A DNA stretch of 14,273 nucleotides from M3007 sp046153695 (GTDB lineage: Bacteria; Bacteroidota; Bacteroidia; Chitinophagales; Saprospiraceae): assembly GCA_046153695.1 (NCBI GenBank), contig JBJXEZ010000198.1, positions 1-14,273 on the forward strand. The letters are read 5' to 3'. Positions 1-6,835 of this stretch are shown piece by piece (the stretch's first letter is position 1; the number at the start of each line of letters is the position of its first letter). The position numbers were made by a program, and so were the translations under genes. The notes under the pieces are model-generated. The model saw nothing but the letters and a program-made list of their open reading frames with translations, searched no databases and was not told the origin of the DNA.

Positions 1-444
1 GGTATGTCGCTGGGCGATCTCGGCAGCGGGTTGCTCAGCCAACGCTTACGAAGCCGCCTGCAGGCTGTGCGGATATTTTTGGTCATGCAAGCCGTAGTGG
101 TTGCCGCTTACCTGTTCCTGCCGTTAGGTTCTGCGAGCATGTTCTACCTGTTACTCGCGCTGCTCGGTTTTTCCGGAGGTTTTTGGGCGGTTTTTATGAC
201 CAATGCTGCCGAACAGTTCGGCACCAACCTGCGGGCGACAGCCGCATGCGTAGTGCCCAGTTTCGTTCGTCTGGCATTTGTTCCGATTGCTATGTCGTTC
301 CAGTTTTTGAAACTGCCCGAACAGATGGGCAGCCCCATTGAGGCCGCAGCCGTAGTGGGTGCGGTAACGTTGGGGCTGGCGTTTTGGGCCTCGTACCAGT
401 TGCAGGAATCCTTTGCGGTGGACCTGGAGTTTTTGGAAAAATAA
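1..444 (+). CDS. MFS transporter, C-terminal part (5' end outside window)
   Basis: The reading frame is open from the first base, so the gene begins upstream; the ATG at base 4 is probably internal. The visible 147 residues hold about four hydrophobic helices, including VVVAAYLFLPLG, FYLLLALLGFSGGFWAVF and AAAVVGAVTLGLAFWASY. Between them is the segment AAEQFGTNLRATAACVVPSFVR. I recall that 'AEQFGTN.RAT....PNFVR' pattern from the C-terminal half of Bacteroidota major facilitator superfamily permeases. The short polar tail (FAVDLEFLEK) fits a cytoplasmic C-terminus. The substrate cannot be inferred. The gene converges on selD with only 20 bp between the two stop codons and no evident hairpin there. 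MFS membership is fairly sure; anything finer is not. Confidence 0.75.
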   Translation, partial: GMSLGDLGSGLLSQRLRSRLQAVRIFLVMQAVVVAAYLFLPLGSASMFYLLLALLGFSGGFWAVFMTNAAEQFGTNLRATAACVVPSFVRLAFVPIAMSFQFLKLPEQMGSPIEAAAVVGAVTLGLAFWASYQLQESFAVDLEFLEK

Positions 445-464
445 GAACGCGTTTAAAATTCCCC

Positions 465-1505
465 CTACACCACCGTCACCAACACCGCCTGTTTTTCGAT
501 CAAAAAGCCCAACGGGCGCAGGTCGAAACCTTCTTCGATTGCGACTTTTTGAAAATCCGCCTCGTGGCCTGGAGCCACGGCTACGAGCAGTCCGCCGCTG
601 GTTTGCGGGTCAGCGAGGATGCTGCGTTGTAGATCGGACACGCCAGCGATTTTATGGCCATAGCTGTCCCAATTGCGGTTGGTGCCGCCGGGCACGCATT
701 TTTTTTCCAAATAATAATCGAGCACAGCGCGGTCAATTGTCGGCACCTTACTGAATTCTACCACAGCGCTGGCATGGCTGGCCTCACACATTTCCGAGAG
801 GTGGCCCAGCAGTCCAAAACCCGTCACATCGGTCATAGCCTGCACATAAGGCAACTGCCCGAATCGAGCACCTACCTTGTTCAGTGTTTTCATGCTGATC
901 GGTGCGATTTGGGCGTGTTCTGGAAGCAAAACACCTTTTTTTTGGGCCGTTGTCAGGATGCCAACGCCGAGGGGTTTGGTTAAAAAAAGTTGTGCACCCG
1001 GCGTAGCTCCGCCATTTTTTTTCAGATGCTCGATCCGCACCCGGCCGCTGACGGCAAGGCCGAAAATGGGCTCCGGGCTGTCAATACTGTGGCCACCAGC
1101 GAGCGGGATTCCCGCTTCAGCGCAAGCCTTACGCCCACCCTCGATTACACGGTTTGCTACTTCGGGAGGCAGCGAATTTACGGGCCATCCGAGGATAGCG
1201 ATGGCCAGTAGCGGGGTGCCGCCCATGGCGTACACGTCGCTGATTGCGTTGACAGCAGCAATGCGGCCGAAATCCTCCGGGTCGTCAACGATAGGCATGA
1301 AAAAATCTGTGGTGCTGACCATTGCCGTGCCGTCGCCAAGGTCGAATACGGCGGCATCATCGCGCTCTTCGTTGCCGACGAGCAGTTGCGGATAGGCAGC
1401 CGAGGCAGTACCTGTATTTTTCAAAATATGGTCCAGCACGGCCGGGGCGATCTTGCAGCCGCAGCCAGCGCCGTGAGAATACTGAGTGAGTTTGTACTCG
1501 GTCAT
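465..1505 (-). CDS. selD: Selenide, water dikinase (selenophosphate synthetase)
   Basis: SelD makes selenophosphate from selenide and ATP in the cytoplasm. Selenophosphate is the selenium donor for selenocysteine and for 2-selenouridine in tRNA. The 346-residue product has the family's usual length. Its N-terminus reads TQYSHGAGCGCK (residues 7-18), matching the E. coli pattern in which Cys17 and Lys20 are essential; here they are Cys15 and Lys18. The catalytic position is an ordinary Cys codon, not UGA. Further hallmarks are the nucleotide-binding stretch DDAAVFDLGDGTAMVSTTDF, AISDVYAMGG, AGGHSIDSPEP, TDVTGFGLLGHL and LADPQTSGGLL. It starts 2 nt after the TonB-receptor stop codon (TAA CC ATG), so co-transcription or translational coupling is likely. 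No selA, selB, selU or tRNA-Sec is visible, so the end use of the selenophosphate is unknown. Confidence 0.97.
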   Translation of the reverse strand: MTEYKLTQYSHGAGCGCKIAPAVLDHILKNTGTASAAYPQLLVGNEERDDAAVFDLGDGTAMVSTTDFFMPIVDDPEDFGRIAAVNAISDVYAMGGTPLLAIAILGWPVNSLPPEVANRVIEGGRKACAEAGIPLAGGHSIDSPEPIFGLAVSGRVRIEHLKKNGGATPGAQLFLTKPLGVGILTTAQKKGVLLPEHAQIAPISMKTLNKVGARFGQLPYVQAMTDVTGFGLLGHLSEMCEASHASAVVEFSKVPTIDRAVLDYYLEKKCVPGGTNRNWDSYGHKIAGVSDLQRSILADPQTSGGLLVAVAPGHEADFQKVAIEEGFDLRPLGFLIEKQAVLVTVV

Positions 1506-1507
1506 GG

Positions 1508-3826
1508 TTAAAATTGCACCGTCATGCTGAGGCTCGGAATGATAGGAAGTTGGTTTACGCGCTTATAGTACACCCGGTCGAAGTAAAAGATATTTGCCCG
1601 GTCGTACACGTTGGTAGCAGAAGCGACGACCTCCATTTTGAGGTACTTGGTGAACTCGATGGTGCGCTTTACAGATACATCCATACGGTGGTAGTAGGGC
1701 AAGCGGCCTCCATTACGTGCGTTGGCGTACACGATACCGAGGTCGCCGTTGCCGCCGAGAACATCGGTGCTGATGCCGTCGTTGAAATCAAACACGGAGT
1801 AAAAACCCTGGGTTTGGGTGAATGGAAAGCCGGAACCGAAGTTCCATCGGGCGCCAAACTCCCATTCTTTTTTAGAGCCTGCCTGGTAGGTAGTCACGAG
1901 GTTGAGGTTATGGCGGCGGTCGAATACCGGCGGGTACTGTTGCTGGCCGTCGAAACGGGTAACAAAGCCGAGCGAGTAGGCGCCCCAAACATAAAACCGT
2001 TTGGCCTCCCATTTCAGCGAAACGTCCATGCCGGAGGCTTTGCCGGTCTCGACCACGTAGTTCGGGTCGGTTGCCTCATCTTTGTTGCGGTTCAGGGCAA
2101 AAAGTTGGGAAAAATCCTTGTAGTAGCCTTCGATGTTGAGCTCAAAATTGTCGGTGATATCCACCTCTAAACCGACCACACCGTGCAGTGCTTTTTGCAG
2201 GCGGTGGTCTACGCGCTCGTTGACGGTACCGGGTTTGTAAACGGCTTCTTCGGGGCCGGAAAGGAAACCGACGAACAGATTGACTACGTCGCGTTCGTTC
2301 ACCGTAGATAACAAATTTTGGGTGTAAATACCGCCTGCAGCCTTGAAGCGAAGGAAATCGGTGATGTTGTACTTCAGGCCGAGGCGCGGTTCGGGAGAAA
2401 TCTCACTCAACGACTGGTAATACTGCAAGCGGAAACCCGGCTCGATGACCAACGGGCCAAACTTACGTTTCCAACGGGCGTATATGCTGATCTCGGTTGT
2501 GTTCTCGATTTGCTCGATTTTCAGGCCGCGGAAGTTGATGAAGGAAAAATCTGTTTTGAAGCCCGTCAGTTCAAATCCATATTTGACCTCGTTGTTCCGG
2601 TCGAAGTTGGTGAAGTTCAGTGCACCTGAAAATCCGGCGATCCCACTGGTGCGCGGGTTTCGGTCGGCTTCCTCTATACGGGAGTCGTAGTTGGAAAAGG
2701 TCAGCATGCCACTAACGATGGTGTTGGAGTTGGACGGAACAAGGTTGAAATCGAAGCCGCCTCCACTGCTTTGCCAGGTGAAATCGGTCGTTTGGTTCGT
2801 GTTGCCCGTGCCGCCGGGTGTGGAAAAATCGAGTTGTACGCCATCGTCGTAACTGAAGCCAAACAGGTTGAGTTTGCTGCCATTGCCAGACATCAGCGAC
2901 AGTTTGCCGTACAGGTCGCGGTAATTGAACGGAATACCTTTACCGTCGTTGATGTGGCTGTAAAGTTTGGGAGCGGTCTGGTCAATGATGGCCTGTTTGC
3001 CAGCCAATACAAAAGAGACGCTCGCCCCGCCTTCTTCCTTCAGTGGCACAATTGGCCCTTCAATTATCGCCTTGGCCTGAAAGGGACTGGCGGAAATCAG
3101 GCCGGAAAGCCGCTTGCGGTTGCCTTCTCGGGTTTTTACGTCCACGATGGCGGAAATGCGCCCGCCGTATTCGGCGTTGAAGCCGCCGGTAAGCACGTCT
3201 ACGTTTCGTATGAGTTCAGTCTCGAACACAGAGAAAAAGCCAATACTGTGAAAGGGGTTGTAGATCGTCATCCCGTCGAGCAGGATACGGTTCTGTACCG
3301 GAGAGCCACCCCGGATGTAGAGCTGGCCACCCTGGTCGCCGGTGAACACAACCCCAGGCAGCACGGTCAGGTACTGAGCAATGTCCGACTGGCCGCCAGT
3401 AGACGGTAGCGAGCGAATTTGTTTGGGCGTAACGGTCAGTTTGGAAATCTGAACCTGTGACTTGGCCTGATCTTTTTTGCCGCTGATGACCACCTCCCCG
3501 AGGTTAGTGCCGCTTTCCTGCAAGTAAACGGTTCTGTATACAATCTCCCCTTTGGTGATTTGTACATCCAGAAACTGGTCCTCATAACCGAGATAGGCGA
3601 CTTTGACACGGTACTGGCCTGTCGGGATTTCAGAAAGCGAAAAAAAGCCGTTAACATCAGTGGAAGTGCCCAAATTGGCCTCTTCGATCAATATACGGGC
3701 AAATGCAAGTGGTTGTGCCGACTCTTTGTCGAAGACGTTGCCTCGAACGGTACCTTTGTCCGTTTTTTGGGCAAACAAGAAGAACGGGAGACACAACAAT
3801 GTCAGTAACAAGAAGGAATTTTTCAT
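1508..3826 (-). CDS. TonB-dependent outer-membrane receptor with carboxypeptidase-like N-terminal domain
   Basis: A 772-residue outer-membrane active-transport receptor, energised through TonB/ExbBD. From the ATG at 3826 the protein opens with a signal peptide (MKNSFLLLTLLCLPFFLFAQ). A CarboxypepD_reg-like beta-sandwich follows at about residues 24-105 (GTVRGNVFDKES..PLAFARI ... DVNGFFSLSEIPTGQYRV). The plug is at about 130-230 (QYLTVLPGVVFTGDQGGQLY, IRGGSPVQNRILLDG, GGFNAEYGGRISAIVDVKTR), then a beta-barrel ending in the aromatic-terminated strand LSMTVQF. The frame is open upstream to 3916, but the signal peptide and a TAnnTTTG box 21 nt upstream favour 3826. No SusD partner is adjacent and the protein lacks the extra length of SusC, so it is an ordinary TBDT rather than a glycan-locus pair. 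The ligand is unknown; tight linkage to selD raises a selenium or metal cargo as a hypothesis only. Confidence 0.93.
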   Translation of the reverse strand: MKNSFLLLTLLCLPFFLFAQKTDKGTVRGNVFDKESAQPLAFARILIEEANLGTSTDVNGFFSLSEIPTGQYRVKVAYLGYEDQFLDVQITKGEIVYRTVYLQESGTNLGEVVISGKKDQAKSQVQISKLTVTPKQIRSLPSTGGQSDIAQYLTVLPGVVFTGDQGGQLYIRGGSPVQNRILLDGMTIYNPFHSIGFFSVFETELIRNVDVLTGGFNAEYGGRISAIVDVKTREGNRKRLSGLISASPFQAKAIIEGPIVPLKEEGGASVSFVLAGKQAIIDQTAPKLYSHINDGKGIPFNYRDLYGKLSLMSGNGSKLNLFGFSYDDGVQLDFSTPGGTGNTNQTTDFTWQSSGGGFDFNLVPSNSNTIVSGMLTFSNYDSRIEEADRNPRTSGIAGFSGALNFTNFDRNNEVKYGFELTGFKTDFSFINFRGLKIEQIENTTEISIYARWKRKFGPLVIEPGFRLQYYQSLSEISPEPRLGLKYNITDFLRFKAAGGIYTQNLLSTVNERDVVNLFVGFLSGPEEAVYKPGTVNERVDHRLQKALHGVVGLEVDITDNFELNIEGYYKDFSQLFALNRNKDEATDPNYVVETGKASGMDVSLKWEAKRFYVWGAYSLGFVTRFDGQQQYPPVFDRRHNLNLVTTYQAGSKKEWEFGARWNFGSGFPFTQTQGFYSVFDFNDGISTDVLGGNGDLGIVYANARNGGRLPYYHRMDVSVKRTIEFTKYLKMEVVASATNVYDRANIFYFDRVYYKRVNQLPIIPSLSMTVQF

Positions 3827-5067
3827 CAATACCACGTTTGAGGGCGGCAAAGATAGGTTGGGGCATTGATTCCACACGGCAAGAAAAAGATTGTTGCGGA
3901 CAAAGGCCACATTCAACCCGGTGCCCGCATATAACAGCCGCCTTGAGTTGGCTACGCACTAGTATCGTGGCCACCGATGGGCGAGGGTCATCGCACAGTT
4001 ATTCCCCGGTTTGGGGTTGGACCAGGGCATACCCGGAAACTACCGGGTATCTCATCCCAACCCTGCTGCAATACGCCGATCTGATGCAGGATGATATACT
4101 GCGCGAAATGGCCGAACGGTGCCGCCGCTGGTTGCTGGACATCCAACTGCCCAACGGCGCTTGGGCTGGCGGCATGGCTGGTGAGACGAGGCCGAGTGTT
4201 TTTAATACGGCGATGATTTTGTGGGGAGTGGGGGCGAAAACTCCGCCGGGCCACCCCCATCCCCTCCCCCGGGGGGGAGGGGGGCTTGCTCTCAACAATA
4301 CTTGCTCCCCTGAGGCGGGCTGCGATAGCATTCCAACTCACGAAAAACCAGCCATGCGGGATGCGCGCGCCTCTCCCACAGGGGAGAAATTGGGGATGGA
4401 GTGGCTCCTCTCTACCCTCTCGCCCGACGGAGCCTGGCGCAATGGAGCGTATATCCCAGGTTTTGTGCCCAGTTACTACACCTACGCTGTTTGGAGCCTG
4501 CTTGAGGCAGGCGCTCGTTTGGGGTTGCCAGATGTTCAGGAGCAAATGCGCACTGCATTGTGCTACTACGCCCGGCGTATTCAATCAGACAGTACCGTCG
4601 CTGACTGGGGGCTGAAGCCGGGCCAATGGGCGTTCACGCATACCATCGCCTATACGTTGCAGGGTTTTTGGGAAAGCGCCCTGCTGCTTGGCGAGGAAGA
4701 TATACTGGAAAAAACAGCCCGTTGCGCTGAAGGCTTGTTGGCCGAGCTGGATCGGAGCGGACATGTCGCCGCCGGGCGGTACGGTCCGGGTTGGCAGGGT
4801 GATTACTCGTTCACTTGTCCTGTTGGAAATGCCCAATTGAGCATTTTTTTTCGAAGGCTTTGGGAAAAGACCGGTGCGGAAAAATTTGAACGGGCCGCTG
4901 GTTTTTTTCTGGCCGAAGCGCTTCGCTTTCAAAATTTAGAGAAAAACCCAAACTGCCGTGGGGCGTTACCCGGCTCAGCGCCGTTTTGGGGTCCCTACCT
5001 GCGCTGGCGCTATCCCAACTGGGGCGTAAAATTTTTGTTGGATGCAATGGCAGATAAGTACCGATGA
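3799..5067 (+). CDS. Alpha/alpha-toroid (terpenoid-cyclase-like) protein, VpsJ-like; start uncertain
   Basis: Recognisable protein begins near 3931 (ITAALSWLRTS). It contains YSPVWGWTRAYPETTGYLIP, then repeated helix-turn units with the QLPNGAWAGG / LSPDGAWRNG signature of prenyltransferase/squalene-cyclase-type toroids, and HTIAYTLQGFWESALLLGEE further on. I recall this arrangement from proteins annotated 'polysaccharide biosynthesis protein VpsJ' or, probably wrongly, delta-aminolevulinate dehydratase. A role in surface polysaccharide is therefore possible but unproven. No signal peptide is seen. The start is a problem: the only nearby in-frame ATG (3799) lies inside the divergent receptor gene and upstream of its promoter box. 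TTG at 3838 is an alternative, and no ATG lies between 3802 and the domain. A palindromic insertion (about 4251-4399) replaces the helix expected between MILWGV and MEWLLSTL with low-complexity GHPHPLPRGGGG-type sequence. The gene may be decayed, although the frame stays open to a normal C-terminus. Confidence 0.65.
   Translation: MSVTRRNFSSIPRLRAAKIGWGIDSTRQEKDCCGQRPHSTRCPHITAALSWLRTSIVATDGRGSSHSYSPVWGWTRAYPETTGYLIPTLLQYADLMQDDILREMAERCRRWLLDIQLPNGAWAGGMAGETRPSVFNTAMILWGVGAKTPPGHPHPLPRGGGGLALNNTCSPEAGCDSIPTHEKPAMRDARASPTGEKLGMEWLLSTLSPDGAWRNGAYIPGFVPSYYTYAVWSLLEAGARLGLPDVQEQMRTALCYYARRIQSDSTVADWGLKPGQWAFTHTIAYTLQGFWESALLLGEEDILEKTARCAEGLLAELDRSGHVAAGRYGPGWQGDYSFTCPVGNAQLSIFFRRLWEKTGAEKFERAAGFFLAEALRFQNLEKNPNCRGALPGSAPFWGPYLRWRYPNWGVKFLLDAMADKYR
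3848..3855 (-). promoter_or_regulatory. Bacteroidota -7 element (TATCTTTG) for the TonB receptor-selD operon
   Basis: On the minus strand this reads TATCTTTG, an exact match to the Bacteroidota -7 consensus TAnnTTTG. The receptor ATG begins 21 nt downstream, giving a short leader. The -33 position, 19 nt upstream, reads GTG rather than TTG, so that box is weak. The match supports starting the receptor at 3826 instead of the longer frame to 3916. Confidence 0.6.
4251..4399. repeat. GC-rich palindromic element inserted in frame within the toroid gene
   Basis: The left end carries a perfect 10-bp palindrome, CCCCTCCCCC (4261-4270) against GGGGGAGGGG (4273-4282), with a 2-nt loop. The outer pair CCATCCCC (4257-4264) and GGGGATGG (4392-4399) are exact inverted copies, and GGGGAG at 4381-4386 matches CTCCCC on the left. 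The stretch between them translates to low-complexity sequence unlike the flanking toroid helices and interrupts one of them. This looks like a small non-autonomous repeat (MITE- or REP-like) that settled in the gene without creating a stop. The exact boundaries and any target duplication cannot be fixed from one copy. Confidence 0.6.
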
Positions 5068-5215
5068 AACAATAACCTCCCGATTTGGAGGAGGATAATT
5101 TGGTGGCAGACAAGGCTCGAGGAAGGCGCATAGTAGGGCTACGCAACGGACGAGCAACGCAGAATGCCGCCCAATTAGCCCTTCCAAATCGGGAGGTTAT
5201 TATTTCATCGGTACT
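5057..5215. repeat. 159-bp fold-back (MITE-like) element spanning two convergent stop codons
   Basis: The arms at 5057-5089 and 5183-5215 are inverted copies of 33 nt with one mismatch (core CCTCCCGATTTGGA). Weaker pairing continues inward to about 5108. Inside are further paired segments: GCTCG at 5115-5119 with CGAGC at 5151-5155, and GCG..TAG at 5126-5133 with CTACGC at 5139-5144. Almost the whole element can therefore fold as one long hairpin with internal loops. The left arm contains the TGA of the toroid gene (5065-5067); the right arm reaches into the TAG of the membrane-protein gene (5214-5216). It fills the whole 146-bp intergenic space and contains no other gene. As a transcript it would probably act as a bidirectional terminator or 3' stabiliser. 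Confidence 0.8.
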
Positions 5216-5843
5216 AAACAGCCTCTTCCAGTTCCCGAAGGCAGGCCTTGAGTTCAGAGAGGTGTTTGCCGTAACTAATCCTGATTGAAATCCAAACGAA
5301 CAGGATGGTAATTCCGGAAAGGCCCGCCACCCATACGACTATATGGAGCCAAGGCATGGCGTCGGTAATTTTCAACAAATACTGGCCCCCGAGGCAGTTG
5401 GTGAACCAGACTGCAGACAACAAAAAAGTCGGGATCAGTGCTGCTCCGCCCCAAAAGTAGAGGCGCAACACTTGTTCCCAGTGCGCAATGGTCCGCTGGA
5501 GTGCGGGAACAAGCCGCGAGTCGGAGGCCATTCCCAGATTCAAATTCCGGAAGCCCTCGTAGTAGAAAAAACTGAGTGGAAGTACTGTCATCAGGGTCAT
5601 TTGCAGGGCGGCAAGGTATGCCTCTCCGTTGCCGGGGACAATCCTCCCGACAAAATATACCCATGCAATCATAGCCAGCGCCCCAATCGCCACTTCCAGC
5701 AACAGGTTGCGGCGCATTTTGGAAAAAACGGTTTGTGTTTGTCGCTGTATAAGCGGGAGCAGGTCTTCTTGACCAAGCACTTTTTGCTCGTTGGCTGCGG
5801 CATTCCAGGTGGACTTCAGGTTGTCCAAATCATCATTTTTCAT
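5214..5843 (-). CDS. Four-helix membrane protein, probable anti-sigma partner of the upstream ECF sigma factor
   Basis: I do not recognise a named family. The 209 residues start with a polar N-terminal segment (MKNDDLDNLKSTWNAAA, about 45 residues, presumably cytoplasmic). Four hydrophobic helices follow at about 47-69, 75-96, 129-149 and 166-190, and the protein ends in a charged tail (HLSELKACLRELEEA). Its ATG overlaps the sigma factor's stop as ATGA, so the two are translationally coupled. An ECF sigma gene followed by a membrane protein with a cytoplasmic N-terminus is the usual sigma/anti-sigma pair, and similar 'L..LK..W' N-termini occur in Bacteroidota proteins placed this way. No HXXXCXXC zinc motif is seen, so it is not a ZAS-type anti-sigma. 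Its stop codon lies at the edge of the fold-back repeat. The function is inferred from context. Confidence 0.7.
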   Translation of the reverse strand: MKNDDLDNLKSTWNAAANEQKVLGQEDLLPLIQRQTQTVFSKMRRNLLLEVAIGALAMIAWVYFVGRIVPGNGEAYLAALQMTLMTVLPLSFFYYEGFRNLNLGMASDSRLVPALQRTIAHWEQVLRLYFWGGAALIPTFLLSAVWFTNCLGGQYLLKITDAMPWLHIVVWVAGLSGITILFVWISIRISYGKHLSELKACLRELEEAV

Positions 5844-6346
5844 AGCGTATTGAGTTGTTGTTGAATTAGAAATCGAAGTTTTTCGCGAATACGAAACATT
5901 TTTACCCGCAAGTGATCGGTGGTGAGGCCAGTGACTTCCGCCATTTCCTCATAGGAATAGTCGTCGAGGAGCAGGAGCGCGAAGGATTTTTCGACCTTGC
6001 TCAAGCCGTCTAATGCAGCATACAGACTAGCCACCTCGTCTGTTATTTCTGATTCTGTGTGTGGCAGGCGGTGCTGATCTTCTGTAAGTGTTTCAGTAGC
6101 CAATACCGGTTTGCGCAGGCCGCTAATGGCCACGTTTAGTGCAATACGGTACATCCAGGTGCTGACCTTGCTGCCATGGCGGAAGTTCGGCCATGCCCGC
6201 CACATCTGGGTCGCGATGTCCTGAAACAGGTCACGCCGAGCCTCATCCGTGCGGGTGTACATCCGGCAGACTTTGTGCAGTATAGCCTGGTTGGCCTCCA
6301 ACAGGGAAACAAACTCCGACTCGGTAAGGGCGACTGGCTTAGACAT
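5840..6346 (-). CDS. ECF-type RNA polymerase sigma factor
   Basis: At 168 residues this has the size of an extracytoplasmic-function sigma factor. Region 2 (about 15-80) contains DLFQDIATQMWRAWPNF followed by STWMYRIALNVAISGLRK, the standard core-binding and -10-recognition segment. A variable linker follows, then region 4 (about 110-160) with LSKVEKSFALLLLDDYSYEE and the helix-turn-helix AEVTGLTTDHLRVKMFRIREK, which contacts the -35-like element. It directs core polymerase to a stress- or envelope-related regulon that cannot be named from this window. It is coupled by a 4-nt overlap to the downstream membrane protein, the presumed anti-sigma. The 93 bp upstream contain a T-rich run but no clear TAnnTTTG box, so it may use its own dependent promoter or read-through from the ruvB side. 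Confidence 0.93.
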   Translation of the reverse strand: MSKPVALTESEFVSLLEANQAILHKVCRMYTRTDEARRDLFQDIATQMWRAWPNFRHGSKVSTWMYRIALNVAISGLRKPVLATETLTEDQHRLPHTESEITDEVASLYAALDGLSKVEKSFALLLLDDYSYEEMAEVTGLTTDHLRVKMFRIREKLRFLIQQQLNTL

Positions 6347-6439
6347 CGTGTGCAGGTGCGTTTGCCGTATTTGTCGCGGAGCGGGGTGCTGGCGTTACGA
6401 AAGGGAGGCGAAAAATTTCAGAAAAAAAACAAATCGCGA
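6347..6439 (-). other. Intergenic gap with T-rich tract, possible weak terminator
   Basis: In transcription direction, the stop codon of the small membrane-protein gene runs straight into the 8-bp palindrome ATCGCGAT, followed within a few bases by eight T residues. The stem is too short for a firm terminator call. No coding sequence or TAnnTTTG box is seen before the sigma-factor ATG at 6346. The T tract suggests some transcriptional separation of the sigma pair from the genes upstream. Confidence 0.3.
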
Positions 6440-6802
6440 TCAGGAACGCCCTTCTGTTCGCAGCGCCATCCATGTCCACATAGCACCCAGAAAGTCTACA
6501 GCGCCAAATATGAGGATTGGCATTTCGGCAAATCCGAGCCAAACGAACAAACCGAGAAGCAGAATAACCGTTGATCGCAGTTGCACTGACATACGGATAA
6601 AAACGGTCAGTTCGTGACGGGCTGCCAGGATGTAATACGATCCAAGTGCACCGGCAAGCATACCAACGACGCGTATCCAGACTTCGTCGGTTCGAGCCAT
6701 ACCAAGCAGTTCTAGAACGAAATTGGGCGTAGCAACTAGCAATAAACCTGTGACAGAAAGGTAAATGCCAAAGTAAAAAACGGTGCGGGCGCTGTAGGAC
6801 AT
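6440..6802 (-). CDS. Small four-helix integral membrane protein, unknown function
   Basis: No family recognised. The 120-residue product is very hydrophobic, with probable helices at about 7-27 (VFYFGIYLSVTGLLLVATP), 43-62 (WIRVVGMLAGALGSYYILAA), 76-93 (STVILLLGLFVWLGFAE) and 95-113 (PILIFGAVDFLGAMWTWMAL). Short polar loops contain ELTVFIRMSVQLR, and the C-terminus is charged (RTEGRS). The layout resembles small DoxX-like or DUF-type four-helix proteins, but no diagnostic motif is visible. Its ATG lies 33 nt after the ruvB stop on the same strand, so it is probably the distal gene of the ruvB transcription unit. Continuous hydrophobic periodicity, a good start and conserved-looking Gly-rich helices make it a real gene rather than a shadow frame. 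Confidence 0.7.
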   Translation of the reverse strand: MSYSARTVFYFGIYLSVTGLLLVATPNFVLELLGMARTDEVWIRVVGMLAGALGSYYILAARHELTVFIRMSVQLRSTVILLLGLFVWLGFAEMPILIFGAVDFLGAMWTWMALRTEGRS

Positions 6803-6835
6803 ACCTTAGATGTGTTTTATGAACGAAGAATGTGT

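Noticed and set aside
445..464. Bidirectional terminator between the MFS gene and selD
   Set aside because: The 20-bp gap holds no hairpin; only a short AT-rich run is visible.
1440..1505. Selenocysteine (in-frame UGA) at the SelD catalytic position
   Set aside because: The codons in GAGCGCK are ordinary Cys codons and the frame has no internal stop.
2771..3409. 212-aa + strand frame opposite the TonB receptor (also 1514-2170)
   Set aside because: Both are antisense to clear plug and barrel sequence; no start context or motif supports them.
1508..3826. SusC-type receptor of a polysaccharide utilisation locus
   Set aside because: No SusD-like lipoprotein, glycoside hydrolase or hybrid sensor is nearby, and the protein is shorter than SusC.
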